Counted from the first letter of the stretch, positions 48,183-60,819 are shown. The stretch is DNA of 64,000 nucleotides from Trema orientale (GCA_002914845.1 JXTC01000036.1:1323287-1387286); one strand, 5' to 3'. Notes: generated by a model from the sequence alone, not told the origin. A program made the numbers and translations.

Positions 48183-49449
48183 AGGGCCGTTTGGTACGGG
48201 GTAATCTAAATCTTCGGATTAATAGGAATGCTGAAGAGAGTGATATAGTTATCTAGTATTCTGAATAATTGTGTTTGATTGTACACTGTAATCTTGTCCA
48301 CGATTTTTAGGATATCCGAAATTTGTGTTTGGTTATATATTGGAATGTAATGTTTTTTCATATATCATAAAAATACCTTAAAATATTTTTTATTTAAGCT
48401 TTATATGATGAATTAGCATTTTTTCCTTAAAAAATTACAAAGTTTAATAGCTTATAAAATAACAAATTTATTACCTTAAAAAACAAAATAACAATAAAAA
48501 TTTATCAAATAATTGAAAACAAATATAATTTGTAAAAATTTATCAAATAATTGAAAACAAATATAATTTGTACTATGTCTAGCCACTTTTCTCTCAGTAA
48601 GAAAACAATAGAACAAGATTTGCAAATAGATCAATAAGAAACAAGATTTGCACAGTAGATTAACAAGAAAACAACTAGATTTGCACAATAAATCAACAAG
48701 AAAAAGAAAGAAAAATGCATGAAAAATTTGTCCAGCAAAAAGAAAAAAAAAGAAAAGAAAAAAATTCAGATTTGAACAGTAAATCTTATCAATAAGAAGA
48801 CAACAGTACTAGCCCCTAATCCCAATAGTCCTTAATCCCTAAACCCATAAACCCTTAATTTCCAAAACAAAGTAACAAGAAGACAACATTTCAACACCCA
48901 GATACTTTAAAATTATCTCTCATTTGAAAACAAGAAAATCAAAACCAAATACAATCAAACATGGAAGAGAATCAATAAAATCCCAAACTCTTAATCCCGT
49001 AATCTCCAAGACCTAAGGTTTAAATTGAAAAAACATATGCAAATCACTCTAATCAAAGGGAAAAAAAAGAAAAACTCAAGAGGAAAGAGCAAAGTAAAAG
49101 AGATTAAAGTTGGTCGACGCTGTTGAAAAAGGAACGGTGATGAACGGCGGTGACAGTGAACGATGGTGACGAAAAGCGAAGACGACGAGCGGGAAAGATG
49201 AATAGTAGAGAGGAGAGGCTGAACCTGGACCAAGCTTGAGTTTTTGTCTGTGATTTTTCTTTTTGAGGGTAGGTTTTAGATGGAAGGTGATTTGAAATCC
49301 ACCAATTTTGATGGTTTTTGTTTTACTCCTGAGTAAGAGGATGTGATTCCCAAGGAGATTATATTACTAGGTCTTAAAAAAGTATCGAATATATGAATGT
49401 ATTGAGATATCCATTCCTACCTAAGGATTACCTCATACCAAATGGCCCC
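48183..49449. mobile_element. PIF/Harbinger-like non-autonomous element
   Basis: 1267 bp flanked by TTA (48180-48182 and 49450-49452). Ends AGGGCCGTTTGGTACGGGG and, in reverse complement, GGGGCCATTTGGTATGAGG. A TTA duplication with GGGCC.TTTGGT ends is characteristic of PIF/Harbinger. The only ORFs (48476-48688, 48991-49233, minus strand) have no transposase or Myb-like features, so it is non-autonomous. Confidence 0.75.
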
Positions 49450-50192
49450 TTAGACCAATGTAGATCCATATTGGAACTATAAAAAATTTTCCAATTTCTT
49501 CCATCTATCTTGAACAAAAATAATAACTCAACCCTTTTCTTTCTTTTTTTTAAATAATAATTTTTCTTTGTCTTCAATTTTACCCTTGAGAGAGCACATT
49601 TTGGGCAAGCGCTGATTAATGATAGTTTTGGACAGAAAACATTAAAAAGAATTAATGTAAAATAAAAATATAAGACTAAGTACTTAAAAGTGAGAAATAA
49701 AAGAATAAGGATTTAGTTGTAAAAAAGAAAAATAACAAAAACGTAATTTTTTTTCTAATAAAACTAATATTAGGAGACTTTTTTGCTCCAAAAACTTGAA
49801 TTCATGTTTAAATTTACTAGAGTGTTCCAAGTTCAAAGGTTTTCTGTATTAAAAAGCGTTTATAATTAAATGAATATAAAACCAATGAATTATTTACGAA
49901 AGTCATAATTCAGAAATAATTTTTCTTTCCTTTTTCTTTATTTAAAAAAAAAACTTTTCATATCTTAGCTTGTAAGTACTTATTTTTTTTCCTTTTTTCC
50001 TGAAATATTGAAAGTATGCCTTTAGTTTAGTTAATATCCTTCTCTTTATTTATTAATATTCCTGCCGTCCAAATGTCTATTGGAATTGATTCCTCTCGAC
50101 TATTAATTATTGTTTTAAATCTCTGTGAGAAAAATAATAAAATAAAATTAATAGAAAATAAATAAATGAAAAAAAAGGAAGAAAAAGAAAAC

Positions 50193-50198
50193 CACGTG
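50193..50198 (+). promoter_or_regulatory. G-box upstream of the TEX2-like gene
   Basis: CCACGTGG core, 370 bp before the ATG. Palindromic G-box; role inferred only from the motif and position. Confidence 0.4.
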
Positions 50199-50562
50199 GA
50201 GAGGCTTCAAACTCCCATACGCGTTTTTTTGGTTTGGAGAAATTTTGCTACGGTGAATGCGTCCGTCGGTGAGTCTGTTCAACAACATGTTGACAAGAAA
50301 GCTTTAGAATTTGAAGCTAAAGCGGAAGCTGCAGACTACTTTAGTTGAGCACTAAACAAAACAAAACAGTCCTTCCATTCCATTCCAGAATCCCATTCCA
50401 TTTTTCCCTTGGCGGAATCCGATTCCAAAGGGAATCGAATCTTATATTCATATTTAGTCTTCTTCAACATCACACACAGTTCACAATTGAAAAAGCTCGA
50501 ACTCGGGAATGAAATTCTGACCAATATTTTTCGTTTTCGGTAAACTAGTAAAAGCAGAAATC

Positions 50563-53500
50563 ATGATTGGGTTTGGTTTGGGGATTGTCGTTGGGGCACT
50601 GGTGATTCTGGCAATTGAAGCGTTTCTTGTCTTGGTTGTCGTTAATCGGTTGAGCCGCAAAATCAACGCACCAGATCAGCCCGTACACCTCGATCCAAAT
50701 CAATCCATTGATTTCTCTTACAACAAACAGGTCAATTCAACTACTTCTCTTCTCTGGACTCTATTTTCCATTTTGGTTTTCTTTTTCCAAGAAAGGATTT
50801 GACCCCTAAATTTCCAGTGCTTTATATCAGACATGAAAACTTTAATTGAAAGAAGTGAATTTTGTGATTAAAATTGGGGAACTAAATGGAAAGTTATGGA
50901 CATAGAACAAATTGAAGCCCATCTCTTGATCAGTTTGATATTCTATATCAGCATAAGTATGTCAAATTATGGTTATAAATATGTTCTTAGTCAAATCGAG
51001 GTTCATGTATTATAAGCTTCCTTTTTCTTATATATTTTTTTTCGGTATTATTAAATGGGAAGTTAATGTGTGTGTCAGGGGGTAGTGTGGGTCTTAGAAT
51101 CGAGTAAAGTTCCGAAAGATTGGCTGGACAAAGCACCGAGAGAGCAAAAACGGAAAAAGGAATTCTTTGAAGTTTCTCCCGTTAAGAAACAAGCAAAAAT
51201 CAAGGACAATTCTCTTATTCTGACAGATTCAGATGGTTCCAAGGCGATTGTTAAGCTCAAAGGCTGTAGTGTTGAAGCCGTTTCGGCGTCGGACCTCTCT
51301 TCAAGAAAATGGTAATGCAGTTTCTTGAGACACTCTCTTGATTACTGTTGTCACTGACCATATGCTGATTAATGCTTCCATACTGTTTTTTGTTGAGATT
51401 TTTATACTTTGCATTACATCCCTGAAAAAGGATTCTGTAGTTCCTTCATGGGATGCGATCTCTCTCATGATACTTCATTGGATTTTCCTTAACCTCACCA
51501 AAGTTGTGAAATGTGGATCTGAGTTCACCCCAGAAGAGCCATTTTACTTCTCAGAACACTTCTTTAATAATTAATGGCTTGCTTGGCTACCCTTCTGTTT
51601 TTTAAAACAAAATGAATGGTTAAGATCTTCTCAATATTTACTCGAGAAGATCTCACCACTCTTCTCATTTTAAAAAACAAAAAACAGAAAACGAAAATGT
51701 ATCCAAGCAAGGAAGCCCTAGATTGTTCACCATGTTATAACTTGGCGCTTGCGTTGTATGTGGTCCAGTATTTTTTTTGCAGTTTGCTTCGCTAACGAGT
51801 TTCTGAATTTCTCGGTATCTTTTTTTTCAGAGTATGGTAAGTGTGGTACTGAAACTGCCAATCATATTTGTAGTGGTATTCTCTAGAACATGGCTCGGCA
51901 TTTTGGTTGAGCAGAGTGCAAATGGAATTTTTGGACTATCCAGGCAGTTTGCTCTACTTAAAGTAAAATGCAGCTTAACTGCAAACTTTGGATAATTATG
52001 TGTGTAGCAAGGACCCACGTGTTTATGAATTAGTTCACGAGATCATACTGCTTGGTTTTACAAGTCTTGTTAATAATGTAGTTGAACCTTCCAAACTTCT
52101 TACCTGTTTTTATGTGAATATCTTATTTCGAAGCATAGTCAAAAGTTTTTTATTAGATGGAAATGTTGTCGTCATTGTAAAAAGTACAAGAATTGTCTTA
52201 GGTTGAATTACTTTTACTTCATGATTTTCAGGGCCAAACGACTTCCCATCAAATTGGAAAACAAGGTGTCTGCAATTTACAAGGAAAGTAAAACCCTCTA
52301 CATTTACCTAGAAACATCCTGGGAAAAGGAATCATGGTGTAAAGCTCTTCGTTTGGCATCATGTGAAGACAAAAGTAAACTTGACTGGTTTGTTAAGCTG
52401 CAGAAAGAGTTCCGCAGTTATCTGACATCCTTAAATGCAGGATATCCTTCATTCATGAAACCGTCTGCTGGGTTCCATGCTGCTGATTCAGTAGATAGGG
52501 CACCTAAGACTGAAGGTTCTTCATCGAAGGTCCGCATGTTATGGAAGAAGTTTGCAAAGAAGGCGTCTAAGGGTGGTGTAGAAAATAAGTTAACCTGGAC
52601 TCCATCTTCAGCCCATGTAGAGAGAAAAACCAGTGAGAAATTTCATCCATACCCAGATTCAGTTCCGGGCACTATGTTCTTGAAGAACGCTGCACCAGCT
52701 GATGCAGTTAAGAATTCCATGGAAGATACTTCGACTACATCATCAACATTAACTCGTTCGGGTAGCCAAAGTCAAATTTCTGCTGTCTCTGAAGCAGACT
52801 CTGATGAAAGGTTTTGTATAGATGAGGGAACCCTCTGTTGGAATTTGTTAATTTCACGACTCTTTTTTGATGGCAAAAGAAATGTAGACGTGAAAAGATC
52901 CCTGCAAGCACGGATTCAGGTATGTGTTTTTTCGTCAGAGATTTTAATATTTCTCTGAGTGTGCATAATGCATATAGCCATGTACATATGTTTTGTTGGT
53001 TCTATTAGAAAAGGTTTGTTTTTAACTTGGTTTGCATCGTCAATCTACATACTGGCACTCTGTAACTTAGTCTTTAGACAGATTATCACCTTTGCAAATA
53101 AGAATCGGCAAACAAATTATTCATCAGTCAGATGACCTTAACTGTGCTTCAATTTAACCTATAAATAGTGTGGTTCTCTATCTGAGATTGGTTTCAAAAT
53201 GCAATTATTAGATTCATTTTTATTGATGCATATGCATTATGTTTTTGGGGGTATAATGTCACGTTTGGATACAAGTGATGTAATGTTGACATTTTCATTT
53301 CTATGTGACTGGAAATAACAGAGAACATTGTCCAATATGCGGACCCCCAGTTACATTGGTGAAGTCATATGTACTGATGTTGATCCTGGGAATATTCCTC
53401 CTTATATCCATGCTATGAGGGTTCTTCCCACAGAAATGAATGAAGTCTGGGCCTTTGAAGTCGACATTGAATATTCAGGGGGTGCAGTATTAGGCATTGA

Positions 53501-56500
53501 AACAAGACTCGAAGTTCGTGAACTGGATCCTGAAAAGAGCTTGGTGGATTCAAATTCTGAAGCAAATTCTGTTGGCGATGTATCATCAGATCTTCTTGAA
53601 GGTTTCGAGTATTTTGGAAAGCAGTTAAATCTTACTGAAGGGACCATTGATGCCCTAGAGCATAAGGAGGAAGGTGATCCTAAGCTGGGTTAGTATATAC
53701 TCCCTATAAAAATGAATTATCTGTGAGTTATGGATTCTTATACCTTGAAAGTTCTGATTGTGATAGGGAAAAGAAAAAAAAAAAACAAATGCAGCCTTAG
53801 GTATCTAATTTATTGTTTCGCATCGCATTGCCATTTCTAATAAACGATCCGAGTTAATGCAATTCAAAAGTTTCACGTGGAGGATAGATACGTACATAGT
53901 TCCTTGTGGAGTGCACAGTTGTGATATGATGAATAAATCAGTCTTGGTGACCACTGACCTGTAAGAGGTAACATTGTGCTAAGATTTAGTTTTCTGCTGT
54001 TAGCCAGATGTCTGATCTGGTAACATTCCAAATTTCAAAATCACTCAAGAAAGAATTAAGTTTGATGCAAAGTATTGGTAGTATAGGAGGATTTAAGTAC
54101 AATAAGTAGTTTGTCCTAAATCAAAGGCTGGTGTGATGGCAATTAGACTTGACTTTGTTCCTTTTTCTGCCTTCGAAGTCAATTACCTCACATTTTTTGG
54201 CCATCCCTGAGCAGTTATCCGGTTCCTGTGCAATATGTGTGGAATGGAAGGCTGGACACGTTCTGGGCTAACTGGGATGCCAATGTGCATTGGAAGTGTC
54301 ATGAGCATTATTGTAAAAGAGAAACTTAGATTTGCAAAATAATCTAATTAATTTGCATTAGAAACAAATTATAACAGTATTTCAAGTAAACAGAATGCAT
54401 TTATTTTAATTTTGTTATATTGTGCGTTTGGTTTCTGACTAATCTTAGTATGCACGGTATTAATTGGTCTTAAAAGCCAATCGACTCGATACCTGACATA
54501 TTGTTGAGATGGAAAGAGAGAAAGGAATTAAATGGTTGTGATGGGTGGTGAATAATTAACTAGAGAAAATTTAGAGGTAGTTGACTAGTGAAGAAATATG
54601 ATAGATGCAGGGTTGGAAGTGGCAGAATATTAAAGAAATTAGTGTGAAGCAATGGTGGATGTAAGCTTGTGATTATACAGAAGGGTGACATATAGCATGT
54701 GGTGGCAACTGGAGAATTATAGTAAAAGAAGACACGGTGCTAGCTTAAGTTAGAGGAGGTATTTATGATGTGTTACGAAGGTCTCTCATCATGTGGCACT
54801 CTTCATGCAACCTTGTTCAGTTTGAAATTCTGGATATTTTAAACATTTAGTAAATAGTGTATGTGTATGTAGTTTCACTGCAAAAATTTAAGCATAGAGT
54901 ATTACTGGGAAGCATGAAATTTGATTATTTTGAGGCATCGATTAAGTTAGTTAAGTTGAAAACTGGAAATTGAGCTTATTTTATATCCTTAGAACAAAGT
55001 TTTTTTGCTCTTTACGTTCATCTTACTTTCTGCTTCTTGCTACAGAAGAAGGGGTTTTGTGTGTCACATTTAAGTGGTTTGAAAAATGTTTCAATGGTGA
55101 TAAGTTATGACAATTGCTACTGATTGGTTGCATTGCAGAAAGATTGAAAAGCTGTAAAAGCGCTCTGTCAGTGTCAACTTATCGATCCAGATGGAAGTCT
55201 ATTGTAAATTCCATTGCCAAACAGGTTTCTCAGGTTTGTAAGAAATATCTCCATTTATTTTGGGGCATCCTGCTTATATCTGTCTTCAGTTTGGTATTGG
55301 TGCTGTAGTTCCTTTCTTTTGGAGGCCACACTATTGCGCTTGGTCTTTTTATCTCCCTTCCCAACGTTATAGTGATTGCATGATCTAGCTGTTCTCATTA
55401 TTCAACTTAAGGCATGTTTACTAATCCGTAATGAAAAGAAAGGGAATGGGAATGAGAATGGATTTAAAGAGGAATGAGAGGGAATCAGAAATTGAGTTAT
55501 CCATCCAAAATTTAACTAGCTATGTGAATGATTCCCCAAAACAGTATGCTCTAAATAGATAAATAAACGCATAAATGAAAGGGAAATAAAGTCACTTTCC
55601 TAATTTTCATTTCCTTTCCGGTCCATTATGGATTAGTAAACATGGCTCAAGTTAGAATTACCATATTGAAGTCATGGCACCACAAAACAAGGATTCACAA
55701 ATCTAACGAGAGTAGAACTTCCACAATGATTCGAACTTCATGGATGAGATGACTCTTACAGTGTCCAGGACTCCCTATCCTATAAAAATAACATTAAGCA
55801 AGCAGAATTCTAAAATTTAAGCATGTATTATTTCAAAAGCAGGCATCAATAATTGATCTATAATCATGTTTAAAATACTAGATTGTGTTTTATCCAGGAT
55901 GCATTTATGTTGTCTCTACCTTGATACACTCTTATCTTACCCTTGTATGCTCTCTTACTCGCACACACATTCAGATGCCCGCCCACCCACCCTCCCACCC
56001 ACTCTCTTATCTAGGGCTAGGCATTTATATTAAGAAATTTAGAGTTATAAAGGCTTTAGTGTCCATAAACTAACAATTCAATGTCTAATCAAGGTGCCCA
56101 TCTCTTTGGCAATAAGGGTAGCATCCCTTAGAGGAACTCTGCGGGTACATATAAAGCCACCACCTTCTGATCAGTTATGGTTTGCGTTCACATCTATGCC
56201 TGAAATAGATTTTAGCCTGGACTCAGCTGTCGGGGATCATAAAATATCAAGCGGGCATATTGCTTTGTTCTTAATCAGTCGGATCAAGGTAGGAAAAACA
56301 AGGGCTCTTAATTAATTTATTTTGTAAGAGACTATTGTAGTTTCACTCTGGTATCTTCTTTGTTGAGAACTTAGGAAGATTGGCAGTTGAAAGAATCTGA
56401 AGCTAGTTTCACATGTGCAGGGAGCAATCCATGAAACTCTAGTGCTTCCAAACTGTGAAAGTGTATGTATCCCATGGATGTTGGCAGAAAAAGATGATTG

Positions 56501-57035
56501 GGTGCCAAGAAAGGTCTCTCCTTTCATATGGCTTAATCAAGAATCTGGGAATGATTCTGCTACTGCTTCTGACGTACTTAGCAACAATCCTTGCGAAGAA
56601 AAACCTAAAACAGAAGCTAATAGGGGAACCTCAAATGGTCATTCACAGAGCAATCATCAAAATCTGAATAATGCTGAATGTGTTCAACCCATCAGTGAAT
56701 CCTTGGATATCATACCGCTTCCATCAAGTGCCACTAATCCATCAGATAAGTCTTTGCAAGAGTTGAGAACCCCATTGTTAGGGAACGAAGAAGCATATGG
56801 AACTGAGAAACACAAAGACGAGGACATCCCAGATTCTCAATCACCGTCGAGGTCTTTGATTTTGTCTGATAAACATAATGAGTCCATCGACGATGATGAT
56901 ACAAGGCCAAAGAGAATGGGAAGAAGAGCAAGGATGCTTGATCTAGGAAAGAAGATGGGAGAGAAATTGGAAGAAAAGAGGCGTCACATTGAAGAAAAGA
57001 GTAAACAAATTGTTGAGAAAATGAGAGGATCATGA
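50563..57035 (+). CDS. TEX2/NVJ2-like SMP-domain lipid-transfer protein, 786 aa, seven exons
   Basis: Exons 50563-50730, 51079-51311, 52232-52919, 53322-53688, 55139-55233, 56094-56288 and 56421-57035 join in phase with GT-AG introns (2361 nt with TGA). Residues 5-28 (GLGIVVGALVILAIEAFLVL) are one membrane segment, probably in the ER. Residues about 57-205 look PH-like (GVVWVLESSKVPKDW, SLILTDSDGSKAIVKLKG, KTLYIYLETSWEKESWCKAL). A polar serine/threonine-rich linker follows. The SMP domain runs about 331-575: LCWNLLISRLFFDG, MRTPSYIGEVICTDVDPGNI, EVWAFEVDIEYSGGAVLGIE, VPISLAIRVASLRGTLRVHI, FTSMPEIDF, CIPWMLAEKDDW. The tail is acidic, then basic and helical (GRRARMLDLGKKMGEKLEEK). SMP proteins carry lipids between membranes at contact sites; yeast Nvj2 and animal TEX2 are the relatives. 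Plant forms are annotated DUF2404. No lesion seen. Two MITEs lie in its introns. Confidence 0.95.
51576..51717. mobile_element. MITE in intron 2 of the TEX2-like gene
   Basis: GGCTTGCTTGGCTAC...GAGAAGATCT forms an inverted repeat with AGATCTTCTCAATATTTACTC on the other side, and the ends read GGCTTGCTTGG and, reversed, GGCTTCCTTGCTTGG. 142 bp, non-coding, nearly a full hairpin. No clear target duplication. Confidence 0.65.
55411..55646. mobile_element. MITE in intron 5 of the TEX2-like gene
   Basis: Ends GGCATGTTTACTAATCCGTA and, in reverse complement, GCCATGTTTACTAATCCATA; similarity extends a few bases outward (AACTTAAG against AACTTGAG), so true ends may be 55404-55653. The interior is rich in GGAATG/GAATGAGAA motifs, as in widespread plant PIF/hAT MITEs of this look. 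Non-coding. Confidence 0.65.
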
Positions 57036-57663
57036 AAGAGGCCAAGTAGAATGCAAAATTGATGTTTTCGAGATTTGGGACCGCAAAACTTAGCCTTGGT
57101 GTCACTAGCTTAATTAATCTCAGGCTCAATACGTAGTGTGAATGTATGTACATTTTTAGTTGCCTAAAGTCCCATGAGTAGAGGGCAGAAGTATCGTTCT
57201 TTGCCTGTAGAGTACTTTGCATGATGCTGCGCAAGTCTTATGTTGTACTAATCTTTCCTACAGTGAATGATAAAGGTAAGAATTTCATAGAACTTACATT
57301 TACTTTTTATGTGTAGAAGGCAAATAGTTGATCTTGGGATTTCGTTTAATTTGTACGAATTAGAAATTATATTTTTTTTATAACTAGAAAATACTACCTT
57401 TTGTACTTTTGTATCAAGACTCGTATTCTTTTCGTCAAAAGCAACTATATACAAATATGATACACTATCTAAATGTAAGTTCATTAGCAGAAGACACCAT
57501 ATAACTATGATGTGCAATGTAGGACACTAGAGCCATGTAAAATATGTATTAATGCATGTCATGCTCAGTAAGTGAATAATGTAAGTATGAACTATGTATT
57601 AACGCATGTTCATGCTTATTAAAATTTATGTTAATTAATTCTATTTCTATGAATGAATGCTAT
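57036..57663. other. TEX2-like 3' UTR and downstream DNA
   Basis: The first 200-odd bases after the stop are probable 3' UTR; then AT-rich sequence with a short diverged duplication (TATGTATTAATGCATGTCATGCT at about 57545 and TATGTATTAACGCATGTTCATGCT at about 57594). The minus-strand ORFs here are shadows. Confidence 0.5.
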
Positions 57664-57945
57664 TTCTGACAAGGATGCTTAGAGTTGGTTAATTGCTATA
57701 AATCAGAAAAAGAAATTTATGTACTTGAACAAGGTTTGGGAACTTGTAAAAGCACTAGAAGGGATAAAACTGATAAAGTGCAAATGGGTCTACAAAAGAT
57801 AGAAAATTCAACAGTAAAGATAGAAACCTTCAAAACATAATTGCTTGCTAAAGGATATACTCAAAAAGACGAATTGATTATGAAGAAAATTTTCTCCCTT
57901 ACCTATGCTTAAGCCCATCATAGTACTATTAATTTACTGATGTCA
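57664..57945 (+). mobile_element. Ty1/copia reverse transcriptase fragment
   Basis: Plus strand: WLIAINQKKKFMYLNKVWEL, then GIKLIKCKWVYKR, and after frameshifts LKDILKKTN/YTQK-like and FSPLPMLKPI. This is the start of the copia RT (W..Am..E...m..N.vW.Lv..p.g.kpi.cKWv+K+...YkaRLVAKGytQ..GiDy.eTFSPv). About 90 codons, several lesions, no flanking LTR seen. Confidence 0.75.
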
Positions 57946-58155
57946 AAACGAGCCGGTATACGCACGGTACATATCACAGCAAGCATGAATAATAGGCACT
58001 ATTAATAATAATAACTAGTCTATAAAAAACATACTTAGATTTAAATTGTATTAAAAAAACTAGCACAATTTTAATTCAGTAAATGTAAAAGAAAAATAGA
58101 AGAAGTAAAATAAATTATTTTCTAGATAGAAATAAATATATATAACTAGATATAT

Positions 58156-58392
58156 GGGTACTAATCAAGTAGGTATTTTTTTTTTACCTATCTATAGGTA
58201 TAATTTTGCCTAGTTAAAATTCATCACGCACATTTTTTTATAATAAAAGGTAGAGATCGAAAATTATTAAATAATATGTATTTTTTTTTAACTACTCAAA
58301 TTGTGATTGCCATTAGATAAAATCGAATGGCTAAAAAATAAATACCTATAGATAAGTAAAAAAAAAAAAAAAAACCCACTGAATTATGGCCC
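58156..58392. mobile_element. MITE, 237 bp
   Basis: Ends GGGTACTAATCAAGTAGG and, reversed, GGGCCATAATTCAGTGGG; both lead into a T-run and A.CTATCTATAGGTA, giving inverted ends of about 45 bp. Flanks are ATATAT-rich, so the duplication is unclear. A related partial copy is at 21976-22130. Confidence 0.7.
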
Positions 58393-58919
58393 ATATATAT
58401 ATAAGTATTATATCAACTTCTATGTTTTAAGAGAAAAAAATTCAAGTTTGGACTAAAGACTTTAAAAGCCTTAAAAAGGTAAGTAAGGAAGATAAAGTTT
58501 CGTAGGTGCCAACCTTGTTAGGATATTCTCAAACTATAAAGTTGGAATAATAATATTGATGTACACTAGTTTTAGGTTTTGAGTTCTATATAGTTTAGGT
58601 ATATGCCAACCTAGTTGTGATACACTCAAATAATAGACGCTCAAATAATTTTCATTTCTCACATACATGTGTAAGAATTCAGTTTAAACTTGTTTATATA
58701 AAAGCTTATCTTATTTTTATAAATAAATTATGTTTATTACATAACAAATTAACAAGTAATGTTTTATAATCACTCAAAAATAAATATAAATTAATAAGTT
58801 AAAACAACTAAATGTGAAAAAAAAAAATCGATAATGAACACGATTATGGCACAAGAACAATATGAGCTTGAAAACGAAAATAATTAGCTAGGCATAAGTA
58901 TCATATAAATATATAGTAG

Positions 58920-59140
58920 GAGTGATGAAAATAACATAATATCGAAAATAGGCATGAAAATAATATAGTATCCAAAATGGGCACAATTAGGCATGAAGAT
59001 GGCATAATATTGAAAATAGACACAATTAGAAACAAAAATAGCAAAATAGCAAAATATTAAAAACGGGCATAATTAGGCAAAATAATATTATAATATCAAA
59101 AACAGGAGCAATTAGGTATAAAAATAGACAAATCCGGTAA
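58920..59140. repeat. Degenerate minisatellite, about 40-47 bp units
   Basis: Five or so diverged units around GGCA(C/T)AATTAGGCA..AA.AT.GCATAATAT.GAAAATAG. Confidence 0.7.
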
Positions 59141-60819
59141 TAACACAATAATAGGCACGAGCACAGCATATGCACATGCACGCAATAGGAGAGGCACAGT
59201 GTGACATGATTACTTATCTTGCCTGGGCCAGCATAACACAATGTATGAATGTGCCGCAACTAAATACGCTTGGACTAGCATGACATAATCTGGTTAACAT
59301 CGCTACTTTTATCCATTATTGCTTATAATGATTGTGAGATCTACTGGATGGAGATGTCAAGACAGCGTCTCTGAACTACAATCTTGAGGAAGAAATCTAT
59401 ATGTATAAGTTAAAGGGATTCATAGTTGTAGGCCAAATGCATCTCTAGAAATAAATCTATAATTAAAACACATATCAAGAAATTGGATAATTCATTTTGA
59501 TTAGGTTTTCGAAACTTATGGATTTAGAAAATGAATACCTAAAAGAATTTTCATCTTTCTCTTTCAAAAATGAAAAAAAAAAAAGATACACAACAAAGCG
59601 AAAAAAAACTCATGAATTTATTCAATTTGATAGTAATTCCGAGTTAAGGCCACCAACTCGAAAATATACGGCGGACAAGATTTGAGATAGTCATAGCACT
59701 TACAAATAATGTTTCCTGGAAAACACAAACAATATGAGGGTGTGAAGCGCAAACATTCATCGGTCGAGTTTAATTGGTCTAAGAAGAGCACTCTTTTCTA
59801 GCTTAAATCTGTAACACTTATCACTGAGACACAACTTAAATGTAATGCAGATTGAGAAAAAACTGTATACTTGGTCAGGGGCTCCATTAAGCATCAAGGG
59901 GAAATAAAATGCTACAGGCTAAGTGAGGCAAAGAGTTGTGCCTTCACAAAATGAGATATAATGAAAAGTTGTTTGATATAGGTCAGGAAAAATAGAAAGT
60001 TAACCCGTGAATATGTTGTAGCTGTGCGGGGTACGTATAGCCTGACTATGGATATTTTGTGAATGTATTTTAGAATTTTGTAAATAATGTGTTGGCTTAT
60101 ATTTTGGTTGTTTTGTAAACTTATATTTCCGCTATAAGTACTAGTTTGAAAGTATGATTTTGGGTTTAAGCAAAAGATTTTTTCAAAATCGTAGTTTTGG
60201 TCCCGTTAAGTAGTGTCTGTGTCTCCTTCCTCTACGAACTTTTTTAAAACTGTGTCAATTATGATGGACGAGAGAAAGGGGGGAGAGGAGGTTTACATTA
60301 ATTGTGCATCGCCGGTAGTATGGGTAGTTTCATGGTTGCATGCTTGAGAAATGGCAATGGTGGCTTCGTGTGCTTCAAAAGAGACCTTCTGAGTGTTTGT
60401 GGCCATTCGATTAGTCATGGTGGATTCTGATGAAAATTTACTGGAGTAGCCCTTCTTCTAGCACTATGTTGATAGAAGTTTTATCAACGAAACATAATAA
60501 TAGGATTCTAAGAGCAAATCTGACCAAATTGCGTACAATAATAATAATATAGTAAAAAACATGTCGATTTTATAATAGTTCAACCCCAAGAAAGTGACTT
60601 ACGTCCACTATAGTCTATTATAATGAGTGTTTATAAGGCTATATTTTAGTTCAGCCAATCAGCGTGGTTGTAAATTTGTCGAAAAAATGTGGCTAAGGAC
60701 TCCTATTTATAGGAGTAGAGTGCTAGTTGTTTATAATTGCATGCACCACCTCAGATAGCGTGATTATCTCTAAAATAATAAGATAATTAGAAATATTCTT
60801 TTATTATCTAAATTTAATA
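59141..60819. other. Stretch without a recognised gene
   Basis: The 62-codon ORF at 59497-59685 has no known domain. 60560-60700 (AGTTCAACCCC, TTACGTCCACTATAGTC) resembles the LTR/leader-like stretch at 17250-17420. Confidence 0.4.

Larger units (their letters stand above)
47490..49858. mobile_element. Palindromic MULE-like element holding a second transposon
   Basis: Flanked by perfect TTTATAATT (47481-47489 and 49859-49867), a 9-bp duplication as made by Mutator-like transposases. The arms 47490-47945 and 49453-49858 are inverted copies of each other (for example CCTAATATTAGTTCTATTAG against CTAATAAAACTAATATTAGG; AATATGGATCTAC near 47915 against GTAGATCCATATT at 49461), so the arms are over 400 bp long. 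No transposase is coded. The PIF-like element at 48183-49449 and a tandem repeat fill the middle. Without the inner element it would be about 1.1 kb. Confidence 0.82.

Noticed and set aside
48476-49233. Transposase for the PIF-like element
   Set aside because: The two ORFs (70 and 80 codons) show no DDE, HTH or Myb-like pattern and read A/T tracts.
53402-53647. Minus-strand 81-codon ORF in the TEX2-like gene
   Set aside because: Antisense shadow of exon 4, which encodes the SMP domain.
56734-57234. Minus-strand 166-codon ORF
   Set aside because: Antisense to the last exon and 3' UTR of the TEX2-like gene; no known domain, while the sense strand gives the conserved protein.
58920-59140. CRISPR-like spaced repeats
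   Set aside because: Units are diverged and contiguous, not identical repeats with unique spacers, and the genome is a plant's.
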